61,363 bases of DNA from Verrucomicrobiota bacterium (GTDB lineage Bacteria > Verrucomicrobiota > Verrucomicrobiia > Verrucomicrobiales > DEV007). Position 1 is the first letter of the stretch, and every line of letters begins with the position of its first letter. The stretch spans positions 1 through 61,363 of the forward strand of contig JAGWVU010000029.1 in the NCBI GenBank assembly GCA_018970725.1, read 5' to 3'. A program made the translations under genes and the position numbers. The notes under the pieces were generated by a model that made no database searches, had not been told where the DNA came from, and worked only from the letters and a program-made list of their open reading frames with translations. This document shows, in pieces, positions 10,268 to 18,054 of this stretch.

Positions 10268-12697
10268 ATGAAACCCCTATCATCCCTATTGTTGACGACT
10301 CTGCTGAGCTTCGCCGGCGCGGGCAGCGCTTTGGCCAGTGAAGCGGATTTGAAAATCCCGAAACTCGACTCCGTTTCCTTTCCCGCGCTCGGCGGGGTGA
10401 GCGGGCACACCCTCATGCTGATCGGCCTGGGGGTTTGTGTGGTCGGCGCCCTCTTCGGTCTGCTGCAATACCGGCAAACCCGGCAGCTTCCCGTCCACGA
10501 GAGCATGGCCGCGGTTTCCAACACGATCTGGGAAACCTGCAAGACCTATCTCTACACCCAGGGCAAGTTCCTCGGCATCCTGTGGGGACTGATCGCCCTT
10601 TGCATGATCTATTACTTCGGCTTCCTCCAACACGCCGGTCCCTTCCGTGTGGTGGTGATCCTCCTCGCCTCCATTCTCGGCATGGCCGGTTCCTTCGGGG
10701 TCGCTTGGTTCGGCATCCGCATCAACACGGTGGCCAACTCACGGACCTCCTTCGCCGCCTTGCGCGGCAACCCGTTCGCCACCCTCGGCATCCCGCTCCG
10801 CTCCGGCATGAGCGTCGGTCTGCTCCTCGTGTGCGTCGAACTCTTCTTCATGATCTGCATCCTGATCTTCCTGCCCACCGATCTCGTCGGCCCCTGTTTC
10901 ATCGGGTTCGCCATCGGCGAGTCCCTCGGGGCATCGGTCCTGCGGATCTGCGGCGGCATCTTCACCAAGATCGCGGACATCGGCTCCGACCTGATGAAGA
11001 TCGTCTTCAAACTCCCCGAGGACGACCCCAAGAACCCGGGGGTGATCGCGGATTGCACGGGCGACAACGCGGGCGACTCCGTGGGTCCATCCGCCGATGG
11101 ATTTGAAACCTACGGCGTGACCGGGGTGGCGCTGATCACCTTCATCGCGCTGGCCCTGGCGGACCGCCCTGAAGTCGGGGCCATCCTCATCGTCTGGCTG
11201 TTCGCGATGCGGGCGCTCATGATTGTGACCTCGTTGGGATCTTACCTGCTGAATGAATCGATCGGCAAATCGCTCTACGGAACCAAGAAGGACTTCGACT
11301 TCGAGGCTCCGCTGACCCACCTCATCTGGATCACGTCCGCGGTATCGATCGCCGTGACGTTCGTCGCCAGCCATCTTCTCCTGGGCGACTTCAAACTGGA
11401 CGGCAAGGCGTTGCCCGATCTCTGGTGGGTGCTGTCCTGCATCATCAGCTGTGGCACCGTGGCCGGAGCCTTGATCCCGGAATTCACCAAAATCTTCACG
11501 AGCCCGAATTCGCGGCATGTGAAGGAAATCACCAACGCCTCGCGGCATGGCGGAGCCTCGCTGAACATCCTGTCCGGATTCGTCGCCGGGAACTTCTCCG
11601 CCTTCTGGATGGGTCTGGTGATCACGGCGCTGATGTATTTCGCCTGGCAGTTTTCCCTGAACGAGGCCTTGATGGCGATCATGCCGACCAAGTTCGGTTT
11701 CGCCGTCCCGATCTTCGCCTTCGGTTTGGTGGCCTTCGGGTTCCTCGGGATGGGACCGGTGACCATTGCCGTGGACAGCTTCGGGCCGGTGACGGACAAC
11801 GCCCAGTCGGTCTACGAATTGAGCCAGATTGAAAGCCGGCCCAAGATCGGGGCGGAGATCAAGAAGGCCTTCGGATTCTCCCCGGATTTCGAGAACGCCA
11901 AATACCAGTTGGAGAAGGGGGACGGCGCGGGCAACACCTTCAAGGCCACCTCCAAGCCGGTGCTCATCGGCACGGCCGTCGTGGGAGCCACCACCATGGT
12001 CTTCGGCATCATCATGCTGCTGGAAAACCTCTTTGGCAACGTGGTCACGGACCTCTCCATCGTCCAACCGGAGATCATCCTCGGTCTTCTTATGGGTGGT
12101 TCGGTGATTTACTGGTTCACCGGAGCCTCCTGCCAGGCAGTGGTCACCGGGGCTTACCGCGCCGTGGTTTACATCAAGGAAAACATGAAGCTGGATGCCA
12201 CCACCGCTTCGGACAAGGACAGCAAGGAGGTCGTTTCCATCTGCACCCAATACGCCCAGCTGGGCATGTGGAACATCTTCGCCGTGATCTTCTGTTTCGC
12301 CTTGGCGCTCCCCTTCTTCGATCCCTATTTCTTCATCGGCTATCTCATCGCCATCGCCTTCTTCGGCCTCTTCCAAGCCATCTTCATGGCCAACGCCGGC
12401 GGTGCCTGGGACAATGCCAAGAAGATCGTGGAAGTCGATCTCCGCCAAAAAGGCACCGACCTTCACGCCGCCACCGTGGTGGGCGATACCGTGGGCGATC
12501 CCTTCAAGGACACTTCTTCCGTGGCCCTGAATCCGGTGATCAAGTTCACCACGCTCTTCGGCCTGCTCGCCGTGGAAATCGCCGTCACCATGACCAACCC
12601 GGCCACCAAAAGCTTCATCGGCGGCCTCTTCCTCCTCGCTGCCCTGGTCTTCGCCTACCGCTCGTTCTACGCGATGCGGATCCCGCAGGAGAAGTAA
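10268..12697 (+). CDS. hppA: divergent membrane-bound ion-pumping pyrophosphatase
   Basis: An 809-residue polytopic protein of the M-PPase family, which couples pyrophosphate hydrolysis to H+ or Na+ export. Catalytic motifs are clear: ADIGSDL (Asp237, Asp241), KLPEDDPKNPGVIADCTGDN, GPVTDNAQ, GGAWDNAKK and VGDTVGDPFKDTS. The segment GDSVGPSADGFETYG differs from the canonical GDCAGMxADLFES/TY. GNTFKA (Lys559) has the lysine that marks K+-independent enzymes. It is longer than the usual 660-770 residues. These traits fit the distant Na+-inhibited, K+-independent H+-PPase group described from Chlorobium and Cellulomonas, which is an inference. The N-terminus looks like a signal or first membrane segment. 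Confidence 0.92.
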   Translation: MKPLSSLLLTTLLSFAGAGSALASEADLKIPKLDSVSFPALGGVSGHTLMLIGLGVCVVGALFGLLQYRQTRQLPVHESMAAVSNTIWETCKTYLYTQGKFLGILWGLIALCMIYYFGFLQHAGPFRVVVILLASILGMAGSFGVAWFGIRINTVANSRTSFAALRGNPFATLGIPLRSGMSVGLLLVCVELFFMICILIFLPTDLVGPCFIGFAIGESLGASVLRICGGIFTKIADIGSDLMKIVFKLPEDDPKNPGVIADCTGDNAGDSVGPSADGFETYGVTGVALITFIALALADRPEVGAILIVWLFAMRALMIVTSLGSYLLNESIGKSLYGTKKDFDFEAPLTHLIWITSAVSIAVTFVASHLLLGDFKLDGKALPDLWWVLSCIISCGTVAGALIPEFTKIFTSPNSRHVKEITNASRHGGASLNILSGFVAGNFSAFWMGLVITALMYFAWQFSLNEALMAIMPTKFGFAVPIFAFGLVAFGFLGMGPVTIAVDSFGPVTDNAQSVYELSQIESRPKIGAEIKKAFGFSPDFENAKYQLEKGDGAGNTFKATSKPVLIGTAVVGATTMVFGIIMLLENLFGNVVTDLSIVQPEIILGLLMGGSVIYWFTGASCQAVVTGAYRAVVYIKENMKLDATTASDKDSKEVVSICTQYAQLGMWNIFAVIFCFALALPFFDPYFFIGYLIAIAFFGLFQAIFMANAGGAWDNAKKIVEVDLRQKGTDLHAATVVGDTVGDPFKDTSSVALNPVIKFTTLFGLLAVEIAVTMTNPATKSFIGGLFLLAALVFAYRSFYAMRIPQEK

Positions 12698-12709
12698 CCT
12701 CCCCGGAGA

Positions 12710-13198
12710 TCACTTGCCCCGCCCGCGGCACCGGCCTTTCCCCCGCCGGCTGCCGCGGTCCGTGGCCCGGTCCGGTTCGTGGAGCGCCTCCGTCACCGCC
12801 GTGACGAGATTCACCCCGCCCGTGCCCCCGAGCCCAAGATCGATCTCTTCGAGTCGCTGGATCAAGTCGCGGACCTCCCCGCGGGCATGGGGACCACCCG
12901 CCGCCTCGCAGAAATGGGTCCGGCATCCGAATGGCCGGGCTTCGTAAATCCCGCACCGTCCCGTCGCTCCCAGGAAGGGGCAGGAACCGTCCGGAGGCAC
13001 TGAAATCTCCCGGCGCCCGGACGCCCGCCAGGCCCGGGCCGCGACCAGCGCCTCCCCCTTGGTCAAAAAAGGCGTGCGTCCATTGGCGCGAAACGAACAG
13101 CACCGCGCCAGGGCCGTACAATGCCGCTCGATCTTCCGCTCCTCGAGGGCCCGGTAAACCGCGCGGACCTGATCCAGCGGATGTTCGCGCCCGGTCAC
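12710..13198 (-). CDS. YkgJ-family cysteine-cluster protein
   Basis: About 162 residues with the YkgJ zinc- or iron-chelating Cys pattern: HCTALARCC, then CPFLGATGRCGIYEARPFGCRTHFC. The Cys spacing and the RPFGCR element define the family. The role is unknown, probably metal or cluster binding in the cytoplasm. The C-terminus is Arg/Gly-rich. The start is taken as the GTG at 13198, two bases after the stop codon of the DHDPS-like gene, which suggests translational coupling. It is the last gene of a three-gene minus-strand operon. Confidence 0.75.
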   Translation of the reverse strand: MTGREHPLDQVRAVYRALEERKIERHCTALARCCSFRANGRTPFLTKGEALVAARAWRASGRREISVPPDGSCPFLGATGRCGIYEARPFGCRTHFCEAAGGPHARGEVRDLIQRLEEIDLGLGGTGGVNLVTAVTEALHEPDRATDRGSRRGKGRCRGRGK

Positions 13199-13200
13199 GG

Positions 13201-14334
13201 TCAAAACCCGGCAATTCCCAGCCGGTCCGCCATCCGGCGAACCCGGATCAGCGCCTCGTTCATGCGGGCCGGTTCCTCGCTGCCCCGGAGATCCCGGCAA
13301 TCCGGATGCGGTTCCGGAGCGGCAATCACACCGAGCGTGTGCAAGAGGTGCGCGGTGCTGTGGCGGTAGGAGGAAGCGCTGCCGTTGGCATCGAGCCGGA
13401 AGACCTGATCCTCCAGGGACTGGAAGGCCTCGAACAACTTGTAAACCCGGGTGTCGAACTTGCCCGGACCGGCTCCGGTGACGAAGCGTTTCGCCGGGGC
13501 GTCATCCGCCAGCCACATGTCCTTGGCGGCGCAAATCAGGGGCGCGGCGCTGCTGGCGGCACCGATGAGGAGGGGTCTCCCGAGTTTGATGGCGCAGGCA
13601 ATGCCGAAATCATCACCGCTGTGGGGCGCGAAATCGAGCCCCAGATCACGGCACATCGCGGCCCAATAGAGGAAGTGCGGGGCATCCAACGTGCTGATCT
13701 TGCCCCCGGTGAACTTCGGATGACTGGCCAACTGCCACAACAGCCAGGGCTCGAATGGCGTCGCCCAAGGCACGAAGGAGGGTTCCAGGGCATGCACGAT
13801 ACCCGGCCGCACCAGCCACTCCGCAATTTCATAATACCCGTCCCGGCGCCGCTCCGGATCCAGGCTGTTGAGCCAGCGCGAGGTCATGATCATCACCTCG
13901 CAATTCTCGTGTTCCTGCACGATGTCGAGCAGGGGCCGATAACGCACCGCTTGGAAGGAGGAATCGTTCTCCGCTCCCCGCGCCGTGATCCCGGCGACAA
14001 ACTTCATCCCGGGAAACTCCGCGCGGAAGCGCCGCAAAACCTCCGCGTAGAGGTCGTTGTCGAGATCGAAGATGTAGCCCGTGTCCGCGTTCAGGACTGG
14101 CACCAGCTCCACGCCGTAGTGATCCGCCGAGGCCTGCATCCAACGGAGGCTGGCGGCGAAGCTGTCCCAGTCCGGCTGGCGGTCCCGGAACGGCAGCAGG
14201 GCGGCGGCGCAAAGCCGCGCCTTGGTGTGGTGGTCGACCAACTCTTCCTCGCTGGTCCACGCCCATTTGGTCTCTTCCCAAGGAGTGTCCGGCCGCAACT
14301 CCGCCGGGTTGGCAATCAAGGATTTCATGTTCAT
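13201..14334 (-). CDS. DHDPS/DUF993-like aldolase-fold protein
   Basis: A 377-residue protein that looks like a distant member of the dihydrodipicolinate synthase/N-acetylneuraminate lyase superfamily. Visible parts are ELVPVLNADTGYIFDLDN, MKFVAGITARG, GGKISTLDAPHF (a candidate Schiff-base lysine) and HSGDDFGIACAIKLG. Exact family and substrate are uncertain. The gene starts inside the stop codon of the Gfo/Idh gene (ATGA overlap) and is followed at once by the YkgJ gene, so the three are likely one operon. The LysR gene transcribed divergently is its probable regulator. A role in sugar-acid or keto-acid catabolism is an inference from context. Confidence 0.62.
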   Translation of the reverse strand: MNMKSLIANPAELRPDTPWEETKWAWTSEEELVDHHTKARLCAAALLPFRDRQPDWDSFAASLRWMQASADHYGVELVPVLNADTGYIFDLDNDLYAEVLRRFRAEFPGMKFVAGITARGAENDSSFQAVRYRPLLDIVQEHENCEVMIMTSRWLNSLDPERRRDGYYEIAEWLVRPGIVHALEPSFVPWATPFEPWLLWQLASHPKFTGGKISTLDAPHFLYWAAMCRDLGLDFAPHSGDDFGIACAIKLGRPLLIGAASSAAPLICAAKDMWLADDAPAKRFVTGAGPGKFDTRVYKLFEAFQSLEDQVFRLDANGSASSYRHSTAHLLHTLGVIAAPEPHPDCRDLRGSEEPARMNEALIRVRRMADRLGIAGF

Positions 14335-15485
14335 TCGGGTAACTCATCCACGGGAAGCCACTGACGTTGCTCCCAACTCTTCAAACCAAGCTCGGCCAGC
14401 TGGACGCCCTTCGCCCCCTCGCGGAGCGTCCAAGGAAACGGGGTGTCGAGCGCCACGTGTTTGAGGAACTCCTCCCACTGCAACTTGAAGGCGTTGTCAT
14501 AGGTGGTCCCGTCCGGAACCTCCTGCCATCCGCCGAAGAAATGAATCGGCTGTTCAATGTCAGGGTTCCAGGTGGGGCGCGGCGTCGTGCCGAGACTTTG
14601 CACCCAACATTTGCGCAGGCCGATCAAAGCGCTCCCGTGCGTGCCGTCGACCTGCATGGTCAACAAATCGTCGCGCCGCACCCTCACCGTCCAAGAACTG
14701 TTGAACTGGCAGATCACGCCGTTTTCACATTCAAACGTGGCATAACAGGAGTCATCACTGGTGCAGGGATATTCCTTCCCGCTCTCATCGATCCGCTTCG
14801 GAACATGCGTCGCCCCCAGACAACTCACCGCTTTCACCTTGCCGAAAAGATCGTCGATCACATAGCGCCAGTGGCACAGCATGTCGATGATGATCCCGCC
14901 CCCGTCTTCCTTGCGGTAGTTCCAGGAGGGCCGCTGGGCCGGTTGGTCAGGATCCTCACCGGTGAACACCCAGTAGCCGAATTCCCCGCGGACACTCAGG
15001 ATCCGCCCGAAGAATCCCTGGTCCCGCAACATCCGGAACTTGCGGATCCCGGTCAACCATAACTTGTCCTGAACCACCCCGTTCTTCAGGCCCGCTTCCT
15101 CACACAGGCGCGCCAGCCGCAAGGCCTCGCCCGTCTCCACCGCCGTCGGCTTCTCACAATAAACCGCCTTCCCCGCCTTCACCGCTTTCTCGATGAAACC
15201 CGCCCGCTGCAACGTGCCGCTGGCATCGAAAAAGATTTCATTGGCAGGGTCCGCCAAGGCGCCATCCAAGTCCGTCGTGTGCTCGGGGATCCCGGTCCGC
15301 TCCGCGAGCGCCCGCAACTTCTCCGCATTGCGCCCCGTCAGGACCGGTTGCGGCATCAGGACCACGTCGCCGCAGCGCACGCCTCCCTGATCCCGGATCG
15401 CTTTGATCGAACGAATCAGGTGCTGGTTTGTTCCCATGCGCCCGGTGACGCCGTTCATGATGATGCCGATGTTCCTGACCTTCAT
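14331..15485 (-). CDS. Gfo/Idh/MocA-family oxidoreductase
   Basis: A 384-residue NAD(P)-dependent dehydrogenase. The N-terminal Rossmann fold begins NIGIIMNGVTGRMG. The family motif CEKPTAVETGEA contains the conserved EKP lysine. GGGIIIDMLCHWRYVIDDLFG carries the catalytic-region D and H residues in the C-terminal domain. Family members oxidise sugars, inositols or related polyols. The ATG at 15485 was chosen because GGAGG lies 11 nt upstream; an ATG 18 bp earlier overlaps that site. It overlaps the DHDPS-like gene by 4 bp (ATGA) and is divergent from the LysR gene, with only 73 bp between. Confidence 0.88.
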   Translation of the reverse strand: MKVRNIGIIMNGVTGRMGTNQHLIRSIKAIRDQGGVRCGDVVLMPQPVLTGRNAEKLRALAERTGIPEHTTDLDGALADPANEIFFDASGTLQRAGFIEKAVKAGKAVYCEKPTAVETGEALRLARLCEEAGLKNGVVQDKLWLTGIRKFRMLRDQGFFGRILSVRGEFGYWVFTGEDPDQPAQRPSWNYRKEDGGGIIIDMLCHWRYVIDDLFGKVKAVSCLGATHVPKRIDESGKEYPCTSDDSCYATFECENGVICQFNSSWTVRVRRDDLLTMQVDGTHGSALIGLRKCWVQSLGTTPRPTWNPDIEQPIHFFGGWQEVPDGTTYDNAFKLQWEEFLKHVALDTPFPWTLREGAKGVQLAELGLKSWEQRQWLPVDELPE

Positions 15486-15530
15486 TGTGCCCGGATCCTC
15501 CATCCGGATTCATCACTGGTAAAACAGTTC

Positions 15531-15553
15531 TTTCCGGCAATATTGATCGGAAA
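15531..15553. promoter_or_regulatory. candidate LysR operator, TTTCCG-N11-CGGAAA
   Basis: A perfect inverted repeat with 6-bp arms (TTTCCG and CGGAAA) separated by 11 bp. It lies in the 73-bp gap between the Gfo/Idh and LysR genes, 5 bp before the lysR start codon. LysR-type regulators usually bind dyads with an 11-bp centre (T-N11-A) in just this kind of divergent promoter. Position next to the lysR start suggests autorepression plus control of the divergent operon. Confidence 0.6.
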
Positions 15554-15558
15554 ATCCG

Positions 15559-16464
15559 ATGGAACTCTACCAACTGGAATATTTCCTCGAGGCCGCGCGC
15601 CAGCGCAGCTTCACCCGCGCCGCCCAATCCCTGCACCTCGCCCAGGCCGCGCTCAGCGAACAGATGCGGAAACTTGAGGCCGAACTGGGAACCCCGCTCT
15701 TCAACCGCGGTCGCCGGGAAACCACCCTGACCGCCGCCGGCGAAATCCTGCAACGCCACGCCGTGTTGCTCCAGCACCAAGCCGCCGCGGCCCGCCGCGA
15801 AATCCGGGATCTGGTCGAACTGCGCGCCGGCCGGCTCCTCATCGGCTGCATCCCGTCCGTCAGCGCCTGCGTCCTTCCCCCGGCCATCGCCAGCATGCGC
15901 CGGGACCATCCCCGCATCGAACTGGCCTTGCTCGAAGGCACCTCGGAACAAGTCGCCGGATGGGTCGAAAGCGGCAGGACCGAGCTGGGGATCGTCCAAT
16001 TGCCGGCTCCGGCCGGAAGCTTCGCCGAAACGCCGCTTTTCACGGAAGCGTTCACCCTGTTGGTGCCGGTCTCCCATCCGTTGTCCGCGAAGAAAAGCGC
16101 CCGCCTTGCCGATCTTGCCGGAGAGGGGTTCATCTTCTACAAGGGCCGCGCCCGGGACGCCGCCCATACCGCCTGTCTCGCCGCCGGCTTTGAACCCCGG
16201 ATCGTGTGCGAAAGCGAGGAACTGGACACGATCCGCTCCCTGGTCGGCGCCGCCCTCGGCATCGCCCTGCTCCCCGAACTGGCCACCCGCGACCCCCGGC
16301 CCGACTGCACCCGGGTGAAGCTCTCCGGTCCCCCCGTGACCCGCGGCGTGGGCCTGTTGCAGCGGCAGGGCCAGACCCTGTCCCCGGCGGCCCGGGCGTT
16401 TCGGGAACTGGTCACTCCGGTGGGAAACGCTTCCCCGGAAGCCACCCGATCGGTCTCCGGATAG
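15559..16464 (+). CDS. LysR-family transcriptional regulator
   Basis: A 301-residue LysR regulator. The N-terminal winged helix-turn-helix (about residues 1-60, YFLEAARQRSFTRAAQSL... LGTPLFNR) is standard, and the C-terminal periplasmic-binding-like domain runs from about 90 (LIGCIPSVSACVLPPAI) to the end. It resembles the CynR/OxyR-like clade rather than any named regulator. It is transcribed away from the Gfo/Idh-DHDPS-YkgJ operon and probably controls it in response to a pathway metabolite. The palindrome at 15531-15553 is the likely binding site. Confidence 0.9.
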   Translation: MELYQLEYFLEAARQRSFTRAAQSLHLAQAALSEQMRKLEAELGTPLFNRGRRETTLTAAGEILQRHAVLLQHQAAAARREIRDLVELRAGRLLIGCIPSVSACVLPPAIASMRRDHPRIELALLEGTSEQVAGWVESGRTELGIVQLPAPAGSFAETPLFTEAFTLLVPVSHPLSAKKSARLADLAGEGFIFYKGRARDAAHTACLAAGFEPRIVCESEELDTIRSLVGAALGIALLPELATRDPRPDCTRVKLSGPPVTRGVGLLQRQGQTLSPAARAFRELVTPVGNASPEATRSVSG

Positions 16465-16519
16465 AAGCCGCTCAACCTGCTACTGGACGACCGGCATGCG
16501 GCTCGCGTAAAACTGGATC

Positions 16520-17950
16520 ATGCTCATCCGGCTCTCGCTCCTCGGCCTTTTCCTCGCTTCCGGTCCCGCCCTCCCCGCGGAACCGCCGCGGCCGAATCTC
16601 ATTCTGATTCTGGCCGACGATCTGGGCTACGGCGATCTCGGTTGCTTCGGAAGCCAGCGGATCCAAACCCCCAACCTCGACCGGATGGCGGCGGAGGGCA
16701 TGAAGCTGACGGATTTTTACGCCGGCTGCACGGTCTGCGCCCCTTCCCGTTGCGTTCTCATGACCGGACGGCACTCGGGCCGGGCCGCGGTGCGGGGCAA
16801 CGCCGGGCAAGGCCGGGATGCCGCCCGCCAATCGCTCCCGGCCGGTTCGGTGACCGTGGCGTCTGTCCTCCAGCAGGCCGGGTATGCCACCGCCATGTTC
16901 GGAAAATGGGGTCTGGGGGAACTCGGTTCGCCCGGGCATCCCCTGAAGCAAGGGTTTGATACCTTTTACGGCTATCTCAACCAGACCCACGCCCACAATT
17001 ACTATCCTGAGTTCCTCATCTCCGACCATGACACCGTGCCGCTGCGCAACCGGACGGCCCGGGCGTGGCTCGACTCTCCGAAGGCCGCCAAGGCCCCCAA
17101 AGGCAGCGGCTGGGCGGAACCCGGAGAACGCGTCGATTACAGTCACGATCTCATCTTCACCCGGGCCCTCGAGTGGCTGGAGCGGCATCACGACCGCCCC
17201 TTCTTCCTCTACCTCCCTTTCACTCTTCCCCACGCCAACAACGAGGCCTCCGCCGGCACCGGCAATGGCCAGGAAATCCCGGACCACGGCCTCTACGCGG
17301 ACCGCGATTGGCCCGATCCCGACAAAGGCCAAGCCGCGATGGTCAGCCGGTTGGACCGGGACGTCGGCACGCTTCTCAGGAAACTCACCGGCTACGGGAT
17401 CGACCGCCGGACCCTCGTCCTGTTCAGCAGCGACAACGGTCCGCACCGGGAGGGCGGGAACCGGCCGGATTTTTTTCAGGCCTCGGGGCCGTTCCAAGGC
17501 ACCAAGCGCTCACTTCACGAGGGCGGGATCCGGGTTCCCACCCTGGCCTGGTGGCCTGGCCACATCGCCCCCGGCTCCAGCTCGGCCCACCCGGCGTATT
17601 TCGGTGACCTTCTGGCCACCGCCTGTGACTTGGCCAAACTCCCGGTCCCCTCCGATCTCGACTCCCTCTCCTTCCTCCCCACGCTCACCGGCAAGGGGAA
17701 CCAGGCCGCCCACCGCTGGCTCTACTGGGAATTTCACGAACAGGGAACCCGGCAGGCGGTGCGATTCGGAAACTGGAAGGCCATCCGGGAGCCGATGCCA
17801 AACGGCCCGATCCGCCTCTATGATTTGCACAACGACCCCGCCGAACGCACTGATCTGGCCGCGACCCTGCCGGAGAAAACCCGGGAGGCCGCCCGCCTGC
17901 TGGACGAGGCGCACCAGCCCCACCCACTCTGGCCGATCCCTGGAGAATGA
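16520..17950 (+). CDS. secreted arylsulfatase-like sulfatase, CAPSR type
   Basis: A 476-residue type I sulfatase with a signal peptide (about residues 1-20), metal-site motif LILADDLGYGDLGCFG and signature CAPSR with Cys73 as the formylglycine precursor. FGKWGLG, FTLPHAN and FSSDNGPH complete the active site. This is the arylsulfatase A-like layout common in polysaccharide-degrading Planctomycetes and Verrucomicrobiota. The substrate is unknown. It sits 55 bp after the LysR gene and 104 bp before a third sulfatase on the same strand. Confidence 0.93.
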   Translation: MLIRLSLLGLFLASGPALPAEPPRPNLILILADDLGYGDLGCFGSQRIQTPNLDRMAAEGMKLTDFYAGCTVCAPSRCVLMTGRHSGRAAVRGNAGQGRDAARQSLPAGSVTVASVLQQAGYATAMFGKWGLGELGSPGHPLKQGFDTFYGYLNQTHAHNYYPEFLISDHDTVPLRNRTARAWLDSPKAAKAPKGSGWAEPGERVDYSHDLIFTRALEWLERHHDRPFFLYLPFTLPHANNEASAGTGNGQEIPDHGLYADRDWPDPDKGQAAMVSRLDRDVGTLLRKLTGYGIDRRTLVLFSSDNGPHREGGNRPDFFQASGPFQGTKRSLHEGGIRVPTLAWWPGHIAPGSSSAHPAYFGDLLATACDLAKLPVPSDLDSLSFLPTLTGKGNQAAHRWLYWEFHEQGTRQAVRFGNWKAIREPMPNGPIRLYDLHNDPAERTDLAATLPEKTREAARLLDEAHQPHPLWPIPGE

Positions 17951-18054
17951 GGGCAAACGCCGGGTCGGTACGGCATTCCCGGGTGCCGGGGTAGGTTTGC
18001 TTCGTGCGGGTGATGGAAGAGGGTCGGAAGAGGTGAAAACACCGTCTCCCTCCC

